Assembly (NCBI RefSeq): GCF_009498215.1
Contig: NZ_CP043499.1
Span: forward strand, 186,001-250,000
Length of the DNA: 64,000 nucleotides
Reading direction: 5' to 3'
Source of the DNA: Rhizobium grahamii
Lineage (GTDB): Bacteria > Pseudomonadota > Alphaproteobacteria > Rhizobiales > Rhizobiaceae
Within the stretch, counting starts at the first letter, position 1, and every line of letters starts with the position of its first letter. Below, one piece after another: positions 1 through 7,939 of the stretch. Below the pieces are notes generated by a model. That model made no database searches, had not been told where the DNA came from, and worked only from the letters and a program-made list of their open reading frames with translations. A program made the position numbers and the translations under genes.

Positions 1-520
1 TGAGGCCGAAAGCTTCGAGAACATAGTTCCGAAGCTTGGTGCTGCCGAGAAGATCATCCACCGAGGTGACGTCGTTGATCGAGCTGTCGTAGTAGTCGGT
101 CGCCTCTGTAATGGAGTCGCTCTCCTCATCGAACGAGCTCTCATATTCGGCCAGGAGCGAAGACTGCTGCACGCTGGTTTGAGCGGTTGCATCCTCGCCG
201 ACAAACTTGAACGCCGACGCGAACTGCGAATAGCGATCATCGCTCAACGTGTTCGCGAAGCTCGAGGAGTCGCTGAGGTCGCTTTCCAAAACCTTCTTCA
301 TGAAGGCCTTGGCGTAGGTCATGTCCTCCAGTCCATATGCCTTCATTGCATAGGAATAGAGGCGGTAGTCGTCCATGAATTCATCGACAGTGGTGACCTT
401 GCCTATGTTCTCCTTGTAGTAGGTCGTGTCGCTGGCAACCGCGCCCTTGGATGCGACTGCCGACAGCGATTTGTTGAGATTGTTCGCGACCGAAAGGTAG
501 CTGAGATAAGTGGAAACCAT
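1..520 (-). CDS. DUF1217 family protein, partial (C-terminus off the left edge)
   Basis: The frame is open from an ATG at 520-518 on the minus strand to the window edge, giving about 173 residues without a stop. The N-terminus reads MVSTYLSYLSVANNLNKSL, and the chain carries the helical pattern of DUF1217 proteins (YYKENIGKV, DDYRLYSYAMKAYGL, YAKAFMKKVL). DUF1217 genes are usually found in rhizobial flagellar gene clusters; their molecular role is not established, so a link to motility is inferred from the family alone. A 24-bp palindrome lies about 135 bases upstream of the start and may control it. The C-terminal part cannot be judged here. Confidence 0.8.
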   Translation of the reverse strand, partial: MVSTYLSYLSVANNLNKSLSAVASKGAVASDTTYYKENIGKVTTVDEFMDDYRLYSYAMKAYGLEDMTYAKAFMKKVLESDLSDSSSFANTLSDDRYSQFASAFKFVGEDATAQTSVQQSSLLAEYESSFDEESDSITEATDYYDSSINDVTSVDDLLGSTKLRNYVLEAFGL

Positions 521-653
521 GGACCCGCCCCCGAGAAGAGCAAAGGCGGCATTCCAGCCTTTGCTTGCCTCATGTCTGATGCAGGGTGGCGAACCATTCA
601 GCCAAAAGGAGCGATCGGAGACGCAATCCCCCGACGCGACCTACCTGTAGTTA

Positions 654-677
654 TTACAGAACCCAATGGTTCTATAA
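654..677. promoter_or_regulatory. 24-bp palindromic operator, copy 1
   Basis: TTA-c-AGAACC, a 4-base centre CAAT, then GGTTCT-a-TAA: a perfect inverted repeat except at the single spacer bases. The same design recurs at 2271-2294 (TTA-a-AGAACT, GCTT, AGTTCT-g-TAA). This copy lies between the ArsR-type gene and the DUF1217 gene, where the DUF1217 promoter should be. The TetR-type regulator encoded at 1494-2153 is the likeliest binder, because its own upstream region holds copy 2. Confidence 0.6.
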
Positions 678-720
678 ATGATTCATCACGATGGCGCTAG
701 GGTTTTGTCACGACCGTCGT

Positions 721-1068
721 TCAGCCGCGCGATACCGCCTCGGCGCCATGGCGTGTGATGTCGGGTTCGTACTGCTGATCGACAAGCAAGGCATGCGCGC
801 GCGCGAGGGCGAGTGCGATCGGCTCCTTCTGGATCGAATAGAAAATTGCCTGCGAGGCGCGTCGCGTCGTGACGAAGTCGCATGCTCTCATGATTGCAAG
901 ATGTTGCGACAAGGCCGATTGACCGAGGTCGAGTTTCTTGGCGAGCACGTTCACCTGCATTTCGCCGTGCGTGAGATGTTCGAGAATGGTCAAACGGTTG
1001 GCGTTGCCGAGAACGGAGAGTTGGTCGGCAAGGAGCTTGATATCGGGATTCCCGGGGCGATACTTCAT
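721..1068 (-). CDS. ArsR-family winged-helix transcriptional regulator
   Basis: A 115-residue protein with the ArsR/SmtB winged helix: LSVLGNANRLTILEHL, then the recognition helix region LDLGQSALSQHLAIMR and a wing around FVTTRRASQAIFYSI. The usual ELCVCDL metal box is replaced by a Cys-free segment (GEMQVNVLAKKL), so a metal-sensing role is not supported; redox or other ligands are possible. A TTG further upstream (1080) is in frame, but the ATG at 1068 has a GAGGA ribosome site five bases before it and is preferred. It reads in the same direction as the DUF1217 gene but is separated from it by 200 bases containing the palindrome at 654-677. Confidence 0.85.
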   Translation of the reverse strand: MKYRPGNPDIKLLADQLSVLGNANRLTILEHLTHGEMQVNVLAKKLDLGQSALSQHLAIMRACDFVTTRRASQAIFYSIQKEPIALALARAHALLVDQQYEPDITRHGAEAVSRG

Positions 1069-1493
1069 GGTCGTCCTCAAAAGTCAAAGAGATGCATGCG
1101 CGGGCGCCAGCGCCGGGCAACGCAATGCGGGTCTGATCTGAAATGGAGATGCTACGACCTAGGTTGGTCGCACGTTCGGCGCTCGGGCTAAGGCCCGTTC
1201 TGGATGTGGGCAGACAGTGCGTCGAGGTCGTCGCGTCTGCAGCGGAATCACCGGGGCCAATGGCGGTCGGCCATGCTGGTCATAAAGAGTGGACATCATG
1301 TTCACCTGGTTGAATGGGATAGCCAGACCATCCGCCAGAGCATTAAACAGATCGTTAAAACTGCAGGTTTTTTGCCGCCCAAGGCCTTATTTATGGCCTA
1401 TTTGGGTTGCCAGAAACAATTTTGCGTACTTTTTGGTTCTGAAATATACCTGCGGGTGCCCTCATTAGGCGCTGACTTAGCGGTCGCCGCGAA
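1069..1493. other. Intergenic stretch upstream of the ArsR gene
   Basis: About 425 bases with no convincing gene. An open frame on the plus strand (1204-1539) has no ribosome site, no family resemblance and runs into the TetR gene. One feature stands out: the inverted repeat CGACC-N6-GGTCG at 1155-1170, about 90 bases before the ArsR start, a plausible ArsR operator. The AT-richer segment around 1330-1460 shows short dyads but no clear terminator. Confidence 0.4.
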
Positions 1494-2153
1494 TCACTTT
1501 GCGCCGACACCTCGGGCGAATATGGTCAGACAGCGCTGAAGATGAAGCCGTCGCGCCTGTCGGTCCGGCCATGCCTTTGAACGCCCCTCCGGTGGTCCCA
1601 TGCCGCCGAAGATCATGTCCATGAGCATGCGCGCGCCGCTCTCTGTATCATCAATCGAGAGCCTTCCGCGCTCCTGCTGGCTGCTCAGCCAGTCTGCGAG
1701 CATCTGTCTGGACTTGATCATACCCTCGTTATGAAGCACTTCGCGCAATTCCGGAAACTGGCCGGATTCGCGCATGACCAGCTGGATGAACGCAGCGCGC
1801 TCGTCGTCCTCAGCCTCATCGATATCGGTCATGAATATCGCCTGCAGCACTTCGCTGATCGACAGGTTCTCTTCCTCCGGGCGAGGGAGGTCCAGCATCA
1901 TCTTGCGATGAGCGATAACAACGGCCGTGAACAGATCTTCTTTGCTCGTAAACAGCTTGTAGAGCGTCTGTTTGGAAACGTTGCAGACGCGCGCGACCAA
2001 GGCGGTCGTCGTGCCTGCGTAGCCATACTCGACGAAAATCTTGCGCGCGGCGTCGACGATCTGGGCTCTCTTGTCCTCGTCGCTCGACACCTTCGGGCGG
2101 CCGCGCGGTCGCGCGGACTTACCGGTTGCCGGGTTGTTTGCTGATCCATCCAT
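1494..2153 (-). CDS. TetR/AcrR-family transcriptional regulator
   Basis: A 219-residue regulator. After a polar, low-complexity leader (residues 1-25, RPRGRPK) comes the TetR DNA-binding domain: AQIVDAARKIFVEYGYAGTTTALVARVCNVSKQTLYKLFTSKEDLF in overlapping helices, ending near residue 75. The all-helical C-terminal ligand domain has the AcrR-type C-terminus (IQLVMRESGQFPEL). The ATG at 2153 is chosen over an in-frame TTG at 2171. It is divergent from the EF-hand gene, and the shared 180-base region holds the palindrome 2271-2294 plus a 13-base one (TGCCGAATCGGCA, 2183-2195), so autoregulation is likely. The ligand is unknown. Confidence 0.88.
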   Translation of the reverse strand: MDGSANNPATGKSARPRGRPKVSSDEDKRAQIVDAARKIFVEYGYAGTTTALVARVCNVSKQTLYKLFTSKEDLFTAVVIAHRKMMLDLPRPEEENLSISEVLQAIFMTDIDEAEDDERAAFIQLVMRESGQFPELREVLHNEGMIKSRQMLADWLSSQQERGRLSIDDTESGARMLMDMIFGGMGPPEGRSKAWPDRQARRLHLQRCLTIFARGVGAK

Positions 2154-2270
2154 GTCGGCCCACCGCTCCAAAGCGTTTCGGCTGCCGAATCGGCAACAGA
2201 ATGTTCTGGCTGCTTGTCAACTACGACTTCTTGCCGCCAGGGTTGTTATTGCGGGCTCCGCGACCAGTAA

Positions 2271-2294
2271 TTAAAGAACTGCTTAGTTCTGTAA
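2271..2294. promoter_or_regulatory. 24-bp palindromic operator, copy 2
   Basis: TTA-a-AGAACT, centre GCTT, AGTTCT-g-TAA, matching copy 1 (654-677) in design and in 16 of the 20 non-central positions or better. It sits 40 bases before the GTG start of the EF-hand gene and 117 bases before the TetR start, so a single bound repressor could close both promoters. A second, unrelated 13-base palindrome (2183-2195) is closer to the TetR start. Confidence 0.6.
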
Positions 2295-2334
2295 TGCGTC
2301 GCCTCACCCATCACCCGTCGCATAGGAGCGCATT

Positions 2335-3105
2335 GTGACAACGATCACATCTACTTCCGCCGCTACATCCTACCGTTATACGAAACTGGCTTCGGACACC
2401 ACCGAGACACAATCGATTTCCTCTAATATTGTGTCCTCCGGGTCGTCGTCCGATACGTCTTCGACGTCTACGGATGACAGTGCACTTATAGACAGCGCGC
2501 AGAAACTTCTTTCGCAGCTGATGTCGATGCTCATGAGCATGCAGCAGAATGGGACGTCGTCCGACAGCGCATCATCCGGCAACCAGCAGTCGGAGACCGA
2601 TATCGCGACCTCGATGGACAGCGATGGCGACGGCCAGGTAAGCCTCGCCGAATTCGTCGCGGCGAGACCATCCGATGTCAGCGAGGACCAGGCGAGCAAT
2701 CTGTTCAGCAGCTTCGACACTGAAGATGCCGGCTCGCTGTCGGTCGACGACCTCAACGAGGCCATGTCGCGTAACCAGCCGCCGATGGGCGCCGGCCCAC
2801 CGCCGCCTCCGCCATCGTCTTCCTCATCGTCGTCCGACGACGATTCGCTGTCGGATCTCTTCAGCTCTCTCGATACGGATGGTGACGGCGTTATCAGCCA
2901 GGCGGAGTTCGCAGCGTCGCGCCCCGATGACGTTAGCGAAGATCAGGCAAACGCTCTTTTCGAGAGCCTGGATTCCGAGAGCAGCGGTTCGTTGACGGAG
3001 GATCAGTTTGTCGAAGCGTTGAAGCGGCAGATGCAGCCGCCGCAGGGTGACTTCCAGTATCCGGATTTCGATAGCCAGGAAACGAGTCAGCTGTTGACGA
3101 TCTAA
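2335..3105 (+). CDS. EF-hand calcium-binding protein, four loops
   Basis: A 256-residue acidic protein. The first 90 residues are rich in Ser/Thr and form no recognised domain. Two EF-hand pairs follow: canonical loops DSDGDGQVSLAE (about 95-106) and DTDGDGVISQAE (about 180-191), each paired with a weaker loop (about 128 and 213). Between the pairs lies a flexible linker of a Pro run, a Ser run and an Asp run (about 149-170). No signal peptide or membrane segment is seen, yet the Ser/Thr-rich start could suit export by another route. The start is GTG with AGGAG seven bases upstream. It probably answers to the TetR regulator next door. Confidence 0.85.
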   Translation: MTTITSTSAATSYRYTKLASDTTETQSISSNIVSSGSSSDTSSTSTDDSALIDSAQKLLSQLMSMLMSMQQNGTSSDSASSGNQQSETDIATSMDSDGDGQVSLAEFVAARPSDVSEDQASNLFSSFDTEDAGSLSVDDLNEAMSRNQPPMGAGPPPPPPSSSSSSSDDDSLSDLFSSLDTDGDGVISQAEFAASRPDDVSEDQANALFESLDSESSGSLTEDQFVEALKRQMQPPQGDFQYPDFDSQETSQLLTI

Positions 3106-3116
3106 TGCTTGCGGCT

Positions 3117-3143
3117 GCGGCGGGCTGATATCAGTCCCGCCGC
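3117..3143 (+). terminator. Hairpin after the EF-hand gene
   Basis: GCGGCGGG (3117-3124) pairs with CCCGCCGC (3136-3143); the loop itself contains the palindrome CTGATATCAG. It starts 11 bases after the stop codon. There is no T-run, so it may serve as a 3' stabiliser rather than a strict intrinsic terminator. Confidence 0.5.
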
Positions 3144-3176
3144 CAGCCGGATTTCATCGCTCGTGAGCCCGAAGGC

Positions 3177-3479
3177 TTAGCAGGAGCGTTCCGGATAAGG
3201 GCTGTGTTCCCGGCAGTAGTCCAGGGAAGGCAGCGATTCGGAAATGGAACCGACCGTCTGAGGGTCGAGATTTGCCGGCGTGCTGCCGAGGTGCGCCGTC
3301 ATGCCCGCGATACCGAGCATCACCAATACGCCCACGACAAAAAAGCGCTCTCCGAGCGAGAGCCTTTGTGCGCTCACATGTTCGGCATAGTCATGCTCGC
3401 CTACGCTGCTCGCGTGATCGTCATTTGGATGTTGATGCGACATGCCGTCCTGCACTGCCCAAGTGTTGCTATCAGTCAT
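3177..3479 (-). CDS. Small single-pass membrane protein, unknown function
   Basis: A 100-residue protein with a hydrophilic, His/Asp-rich N-terminus (DGMSHQHPNDDHAS), one membrane segment near residues 46-62 (FFVVGVLVMLGIAGMTA) and a short C-terminal tail with two Cys. A GGGAG ribosome site precedes the ATG at 3479 by nine bases. No family is recognised. It is convergent with the EF-hand gene and divergent from the amidase. Confidence 0.65.
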   Translation of the reverse strand: MTDSNTWAVQDGMSHQHPNDDHASSVGEHDYAEHVSAQRLSLGERFFVVGVLVMLGIAGMTAHLGSTPANLDPQTVGSISESLPSLDYCREHSPYPERSC

Positions 3480-3701
3480 TTTTGGTTACTCCCAACGCTG
3501 CGCACATCAGCCGTGGTCTGCCCTTTCGACGAATCTGCGCACGCAACCGCATTTGTGGTCGCAACTGCCCGAGTATAAGCCCTGTTGGACAAACTCACTG
3601 TTCACAAAATCGAACCAATCGGTTTAATCCGATATTTGGGGGCTTGGCGCGGCGGCGAAAGTCGGATTAGTTCGCGCTATCCTCGATGCATGGATGGTCC
3701 A

Positions 3702-5072
3702 ATGTCAGATATGTTCGGTGCGATGTCGCTCGCGCAACTCTCCACCTTGATTCAAAATCGTGTCGTGGATCCCGTGGCTGTGACTGAGTCGGTGCTTGAG
3801 GCCATCGGAAACCACCACGATCAGTCGATCTTTACTGCGGTCTTCGGTGATCGTGCCCTCCGCGAGGCGGCCGCCTCGTCCGAGCGGCTGCGCCAGGGCC
3901 GCTCGCTTGGCATCCTTGATGGTATCCCAATCGCCTGGAAGGACCTTTTTGATATCGCGGGGCGTGCAACGCGGGCGGGGTCGAAGGTGCTCGCCGACGC
4001 GGCGCCGGCCGACAAAGACGCCACTGTTGTCACGGCCCTGCAGAGAGCCGGGATGATCGCGATCGGCTCGACAAATATGAGCGAGTTTGCTTTTTCCGGG
4101 CTCGGGATAAACCCGCACTACGGCACCCCGTCCAATCCGGCCGCCAAGGGAGCGCCGCGTATCCCGGGTGGCTCCTCATCTGGCGCGGGTGCCGCCGTTG
4201 CTGCAGGGTTGGTGCCGGTGGCGATGGGAACCGATACAGGAGGATCTGTGCGAATCCCGGCGGCGTTCAACGGCATCGTCGGCTACAAGGCAACCCGCGG
4301 GCGATACCCGATGGATGGTGTATTTCCACTGGCACGAAGCCTTGATTCGCTCGGGCCCCTTTGCCGCAGCGTTCAGGATGCGGTCTGGATCGATGCCGCC
4401 ATGCGTGGCCTTTCAGTTCCGCAAGTTGCGGCGGGCGATGCTTCGGCGCTGGAGATCGTCATTCCAACAAATGTGGTTTTCGACGGCGCGGAAGCCGGCG
4501 TTATCGATGCGTTTGAGACTGCTGTCGAACGGCTGACACGGGCGGGCGCTTCCTTCGCGCGGATGGCGATCCCCGCATTCGACGAGATACTGGCACTGAT
4601 GGCGAAGCACGGGACGTTGGTGACCGCCGAGGCCTTCGCACTGCATCGGGAGCGGTTGGTCGGGCCGGAGGCGGCAGAGATGGACCACCGCGTCGTGATG
4701 CGCACACGCCTTGGCGAGAAGATATCCATGCCTGGCTACGTGGCGATCTTGGAGGCGCGCGATCGTCTGGTGAACGAGGTAACCCGTCTGCTCGGTGATC
4801 GGTTGGTAGCGTTCCCATCCGTCGCCCATGTGGCTCCGTTGCTTGCTCCGCTCGAGGCGGATGACGACCTTTTCGTTGCCGTGAACGGCAAGACGTTACG
4901 CAACACGATGCTTGGCAATTTCCTCAACTGGTGCGGGGTCTCCGTTCCTTGCGGGACAGGCGAGGCCGGGATGCCGGTGGGCTTCCTTCTATCCGCGCCG
5001 GCACGCAAAGATGAAACGCTGCTGAGTGCGGCGTTATCGACCGAAGCAGTTATTCGCGGAGATTTCGTTTGA
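3702..5072 (+). CDS. Amidase, amidase-signature family
   Basis: A 456-residue enzyme of the amidase-signature superfamily, which hydrolyses C-N amide bonds in the cytoplasm. The Lys/cis-Ser/Ser triad is in place: Lys in GIPIAWKDLF, Ser in the GGSSSGAG loop, and the nucleophile in TDTGGSVRIP. The family also contains GatA and allophanate hydrolases; the substrate cannot be read from sequence. In-frame ATGs exist at 3585 and 3690, but family alignment begins close to MSDMFGAMSL, so 3702 is preferred. It is followed 53 bases later by the isomerase gene and probably starts a three-gene operon. A small organic amide as substrate would fit the neighbouring aldolase. Confidence 0.85.
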   Translation: MSDMFGAMSLAQLSTLIQNRVVDPVAVTESVLEAIGNHHDQSIFTAVFGDRALREAAASSERLRQGRSLGILDGIPIAWKDLFDIAGRATRAGSKVLADAAPADKDATVVTALQRAGMIAIGSTNMSEFAFSGLGINPHYGTPSNPAAKGAPRIPGGSSSGAGAAVAAGLVPVAMGTDTGGSVRIPAAFNGIVGYKATRGRYPMDGVFPLARSLDSLGPLCRSVQDAVWIDAAMRGLSVPQVAAGDASALEIVIPTNVVFDGAEAGVIDAFETAVERLTRAGASFARMAIPAFDEILALMAKHGTLVTAEAFALHRERLVGPEAAEMDHRVVMRTRLGEKISMPGYVAILEARDRLVNEVTRLLGDRLVAFPSVAHVAPLLAPLEADDDLFVAVNGKTLRNTMLGNFLNWCGVSVPCGTGEAGMPVGFLLSAPARKDETLLSAALSTEAVIRGDFV

Positions 5073-5125
5073 TATTCCAACGCGTTGCAGCCTAGATAAG
5101 GCCGAGGACGAGGAGGAGAAAACAG

Positions 5126-5986
5126 ATGGATAGGCAACTGAAAAGCGGGCGCTTCGCGGTGTCCACATGGTCGCTGCACCGATTGCTGGGACCGGTTTAT
5201 CGCTACAGCCCGGATCCGGACAAAAGCGCGGCCCGCTCCGAACCTTATGGTCCTGGCAACGGCAACCTTCTCGATATTCCAGGTCAACTCGCGTCACGCG
5301 GGATCAATCGTCTGGAGATCTGCTCTTTCCATCTGGAGAGCCGGAGCCGAGCCTATTGTGAGGAGTTGCGTGACGCCCTGGCCGGTTCGGGTGTTCTGCT
5401 GCAGACACTGCTGGTCGAAGACGGCGACCCGAGCGATGTGCAAACTGCTGAAAGAGATAGCCGCTGGATTGCCGATTGGGCCGAGACAGCAGCCCATCTT
5501 GGCGCCGAGCGGATGCGCGTGATCGCAGGCAAACAGGCGCCGAACGAGGAAAACCTTGGACGCTCCGCCAGACACCTGCGGCAGATAGCGGATCATGCAG
5601 AGGCATTTGGCATTCGAGTTGTGACCGAGAACTGGTTCGATCTCCTGCCTGCGCCGCAGCAGACAAACTGGCTGCTTGACCGCCTGGAGGGCAAGGTCGG
5701 TCTGAACGGCGACCTCGGCAATTGGTCCGCGCCTGCCAAATACGACGGTCTTGCGGACATCATGCGCCGGGCCGAGATTTGCCACGCCAAGGCGAACTAC
5801 GATGGTCAGGGCATCGATGCCGCGGACTATCGCAAATCTCTCGAAGCATGCCGGACGGCGGGATACGAAGGCCCCTACACCCTGATCTACGACTCGCCAT
5901 TTTTTGCAGATGAATGGGATGGCATTCTGTTGCAGAAGGAATTCATCGAACAGTTCCATCAGGAAAAGCAGCTTAGCAACGTCTGA
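5126..5986 (+). CDS. Sugar phosphate isomerase/epimerase-like TIM-barrel protein
   Basis: A 286-residue member of the AP-endonuclease-2 / xylose-isomerase-like TIM-barrel superfamily. It begins FAVSTWSLHRLLGP and shows barrel strands at RLEICSFHL, RVVTENW, VGLNGDLGNW and ICHAKANYDG, the last three bearing the acidic and His residues that usually bind a divalent metal. The ribosome site GAGGAGGAG precedes the ATG. Such proteins isomerise or epimerise keto-sugars or related hydroxy-acids; the exact substrate is unknown. It lies between an amidase and an HpcH/HpaI aldolase (20-base gap to the latter), suggesting a short catabolic route. Confidence 0.8.
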   Translation: MDRQLKSGRFAVSTWSLHRLLGPVYRYSPDPDKSAARSEPYGPGNGNLLDIPGQLASRGINRLEICSFHLESRSRAYCEELRDALAGSGVLLQTLLVEDGDPSDVQTAERDSRWIADWAETAAHLGAERMRVIAGKQAPNEENLGRSARHLRQIADHAEAFGIRVVTENWFDLLPAPQQTNWLLDRLEGKVGLNGDLGNWSAPAKYDGLADIMRRAEICHAKANYDGQGIDAADYRKSLEACRTAGYEGPYTLIYDSPFFADEWDGILLQKEFIEQFHQEKQLSNV

Positions 5987-6006
5987 GTTGCGAAAAGGAG
6001 AATGGC

Positions 6007-6804
6007 ATGAGCGCTTCAACCCCGATCGATGGCTTCGCCACGCGCATCAGAAACGGCGACGGCGGTGGCATGATTTCGGCGTGGATCGGCGTGCCCGACC
6101 CTCTGTTTGTCAGCCATCTGGCGCAAGAGGCATTCGACGCGGTCGTCCTCGACATGCAACACGGCGTATGGGACGTCGTACCTGCCGCCAATGGGATCGC
6201 CCAGGGGCGGCTGGCGGGCAAGCCGGTGCTGGTTCGCATTCCGGTTGGAGAGTTCTCGCTGGCCTCGCGGCTCCTCGATGCCGGGGCCTCCGGGATCATC
6301 GCGCCAATGATCAATTCAGTCGCGGACGCCGAAGCCTTTGTGAAATATGCGAAATATCCCCCACTCGGCGAAAGAAGCTGGGGGCCGACGCTTGCAATGA
6401 ACCACATGAAGCTGCCGGCCAGCGACTACCTCGCCAGCGCAAACGAAAAGACCGTTGCGATTGCGATGATCGAGACGCGCCCAGCGCTTGATGCGGCGGA
6501 TGAAATTCTCCGCGTCGACGGGATCGACGGCATATTCATCGGTCCTTCGGACTTGTCGATCGCGCTTTCGAATGGTGCGAAGCTGGCTCCGGATACGCCT
6601 GAGATGGACGCCGTGCTGAAGCATCTCGTCGCCCGCTGCCGCGCGCACGGAAAGTTCGCGTGTGTCTTCGGAAGCAACGGCGAACGCGCAGGCGAGCTTC
6701 TCAAGATGGGCTTCGATTTCGTGATCGCCGGCGCCGACACTCAACAGCTTCGAAGCGGCGCGGCAAGCGCGATTGCTGCTGCCCGCAAGGTTCAGGCTGG
6801 ATGA
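6007..6804 (+). CDS. HpcH/HpaI-type class II aldolase
   Basis: A 265-residue enzyme of the HpcH/HpaI family, which cleaves 2-keto-3-deoxy acids to pyruvate (or oxaloacetate) and an aldehyde. Family marks: VVLDMQHG, the Arg in PVLVRIP, the metal ligands Glu in AMIETRPAL and Asp in GIFIGPSDLS, and the C-terminal segment FVIAGADTQQL. AAGGAG precedes the ATG by eight bases. As the last gene of the amidase-isomerase-aldolase unit it would carry out the C-C cleavage step. The 3' end overlaps the convergent methyltransferase gene by 13 bases. Confidence 0.87.
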   Translation: MSASTPIDGFATRIRNGDGGGMISAWIGVPDPLFVSHLAQEAFDAVVLDMQHGVWDVVPAANGIAQGRLAGKPVLVRIPVGEFSLASRLLDAGASGIIAPMINSVADAEAFVKYAKYPPLGERSWGPTLAMNHMKLPASDYLASANEKTVAIAMIETRPALDAADEILRVDGIDGIFIGPSDLSIALSNGAKLAPDTPEMDAVLKHLVARCRAHGKFACVFGSNGERAGELLKMGFDFVIAGADTQQLRSGAASAIAAARKVQAG

Positions 6805-7478
6805 TGGGGCGCCTTGGCCAGCCAGATAACGTGGCGGGCGCCGCCACGTTTGCCGTTGGCGCGCGTGTTGACAACATCCACGGCAAAGCCGCAATCACGC
6901 AGTCGCCGTGTGAAGCTCTCATCCGGGCCGGATGACCAGACCGCAAGTATGCCGCCGGGGCGCAGCGCGTTTTTTGCGGCCCTCAGCCCGTTGAAACTGT
7001 AGAGCTGATCGTTGGATCGGCGAGTCAGTCCGTCAGGGCCGTTATCCACGTCGAGCAGGATGGCATCGAACTTTCGCTTGCTGCTGCTGATCAGCTCCGC
7101 GACATCGCCCTCGTGAATTGCCACGCGTGGATCGTCCAGGCAGCCATTGAAAACCGAGGCCATCGGTCCCCGTGCCCAGGCAACCACGGCAGGGATCAGT
7201 TCCGCGACGACGATGGCGGCATCCTCGGGCAATACGCCGAGCGCTGCTCGCAGAGTGAATCCCATGCCTAGGCCACCGATCAGCATTGTCGGTCGCCGGC
7301 GATCCTTGAAGAGGTCGAAGGAACGGGTTGCAAGCGCTTCCTCCGATCCGCTCAGCCGACTATTCATCAGCTCGTTTGAGCCGAGCATGATCGAGAATTC
7401 CTGGCCGCGCTGCTTCAGCCGCAGGTTACCCTGTTCTCCTGGTATGGCGGCGGAATCGAGCTCAATCCAAGGGAGCAT
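6792..7478 (-). CDS. Spermidine-synthase-like SAM-binding protein
   Basis: A 228-residue Rossmann protein of the spermidine synthase/methyltransferase type. Motif I is GGLGMGFTLRAAL, the acidic ribose-binding residue is in VVAELIPAVVAWA, and an LLDVDNGPDGL loop follows where catalytic Asp residues sit in polyamine synthases. The N-terminal beta-hairpin domain of true SpeE is shortened, so polyamine synthesis is not assured. A nine-bp hairpin (7482-7510) ends only three bases before the ATG and includes the likely ribosome site, which could limit translation. Confidence 0.75.
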   Translation of the reverse strand: MLPWIELDSAAIPGEQGNLRLKQRGQEFSIMLGSNELMNSRLSGSEEALATRSFDLFKDRRRPTMLIGGLGMGFTLRAALGVLPEDAAIVVAELIPAVVAWARGPMASVFNGCLDDPRVAIHEGDVAELISSSKRKFDAILLDVDNGPDGLTRRSNDQLYSFNGLRAAKNALRPGGILAVWSSGPDESFTRRLRDCGFAVDVVNTRANGKRGGARHVIWLAKAPHHPA

Positions 7479-7481
7479 AGC

Positions 7482-7510
7482 AGTGGGGCCTTTCGTTGCC
7501 CGGCCCCACT
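7482..7510 (-). terminator. Nine-bp hairpin between two minus-strand genes
   Basis: AGTGGGGCC (7482-7490) pairs perfectly with GGCCCCACT (7502-7510). It lies downstream of the small secreted protein gene and immediately before the methyltransferase start, so it could end transcription of the first and mask the ribosome site of the second. There is no T-run. Confidence 0.5.
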
Positions 7511-7565
7511 ATCACGAAAGCGGCGAGTCCGGGAAACGAAAACCGTCGCCTATGTCAGGTGAGCC

Positions 7566-7850
7566 TCACCGGTTCGTGTCGCACGCCTGGGCGTTCCGGT
7601 TGGCCGAATTTCTCTGGTAGTGCCCGCAACGTGGCACATAGACCGGTGCGGAATAGGAGGTGCTGTTGGTTTCGAATGAGTCCAGCGGGATCGACAAGCC
7701 GCTGTCGGCTTGGTCGGTGCCGAGCGATGTGCCTATTGGTGGCGAACCGTCGAAGCGACCGCTGCTATCCATGCCCATGCTGGCTTGTGCCAAGGCGCTG
7801 CCTGCAAGTGCAAGAGTGATGATGGAGGATATAACGAAAAGCCTGCGCAT
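7566..7850 (-). CDS. Small secreted protein, unknown function
   Basis: A 94-residue protein starting MRRLFVISSIITLALAGSALAQ, a clear Sec signal peptide with cleavage near residue 22. The mature part is Ser/Gly-rich with two Cys in the C-terminal third (VPRCGHYQ, ACDTNR) that could form a disulfide. An AAGGGG ribosome site supports the ATG at 7850 over an in-frame TTG at 7865. No family is recognised. Confidence 0.7.
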   Translation of the reverse strand: MRRLFVISSIITLALAGSALAQASMGMDSSGRFDGSPPIGTSLGTDQADSGLSIPLDSFETNSTSYSAPVYVPRCGHYQRNSANRNAQACDTNR

Positions 7851-7939
7851 GCCGAACCCCTTCAAGTTGAAAACCCAAGAAGGAAACTAGCGCGCCGCGT
7901 GGCTTATTCCAGCGGCGCGCTCTACGTCTTTTTGACGGC

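Noticed and set aside
654..677. Reading the AGAAC / GTTCT dyads as LexA (SOS) boxes
   Set aside because: Alphaproteobacterial LexA uses a direct repeat GTTC-N7-GTTC and Gram-positive boxes have GAAC-N4-GTTC; here the spacing is GAAC-N6-GTTC and neighbours are not repair genes.
1204..1539. Plus-strand 111-codon open frame between the ArsR and TetR genes
   Set aside because: No ribosome site, no family resemblance, low-complexity start, and it overlaps the 3' end of the well-supported TetR gene.
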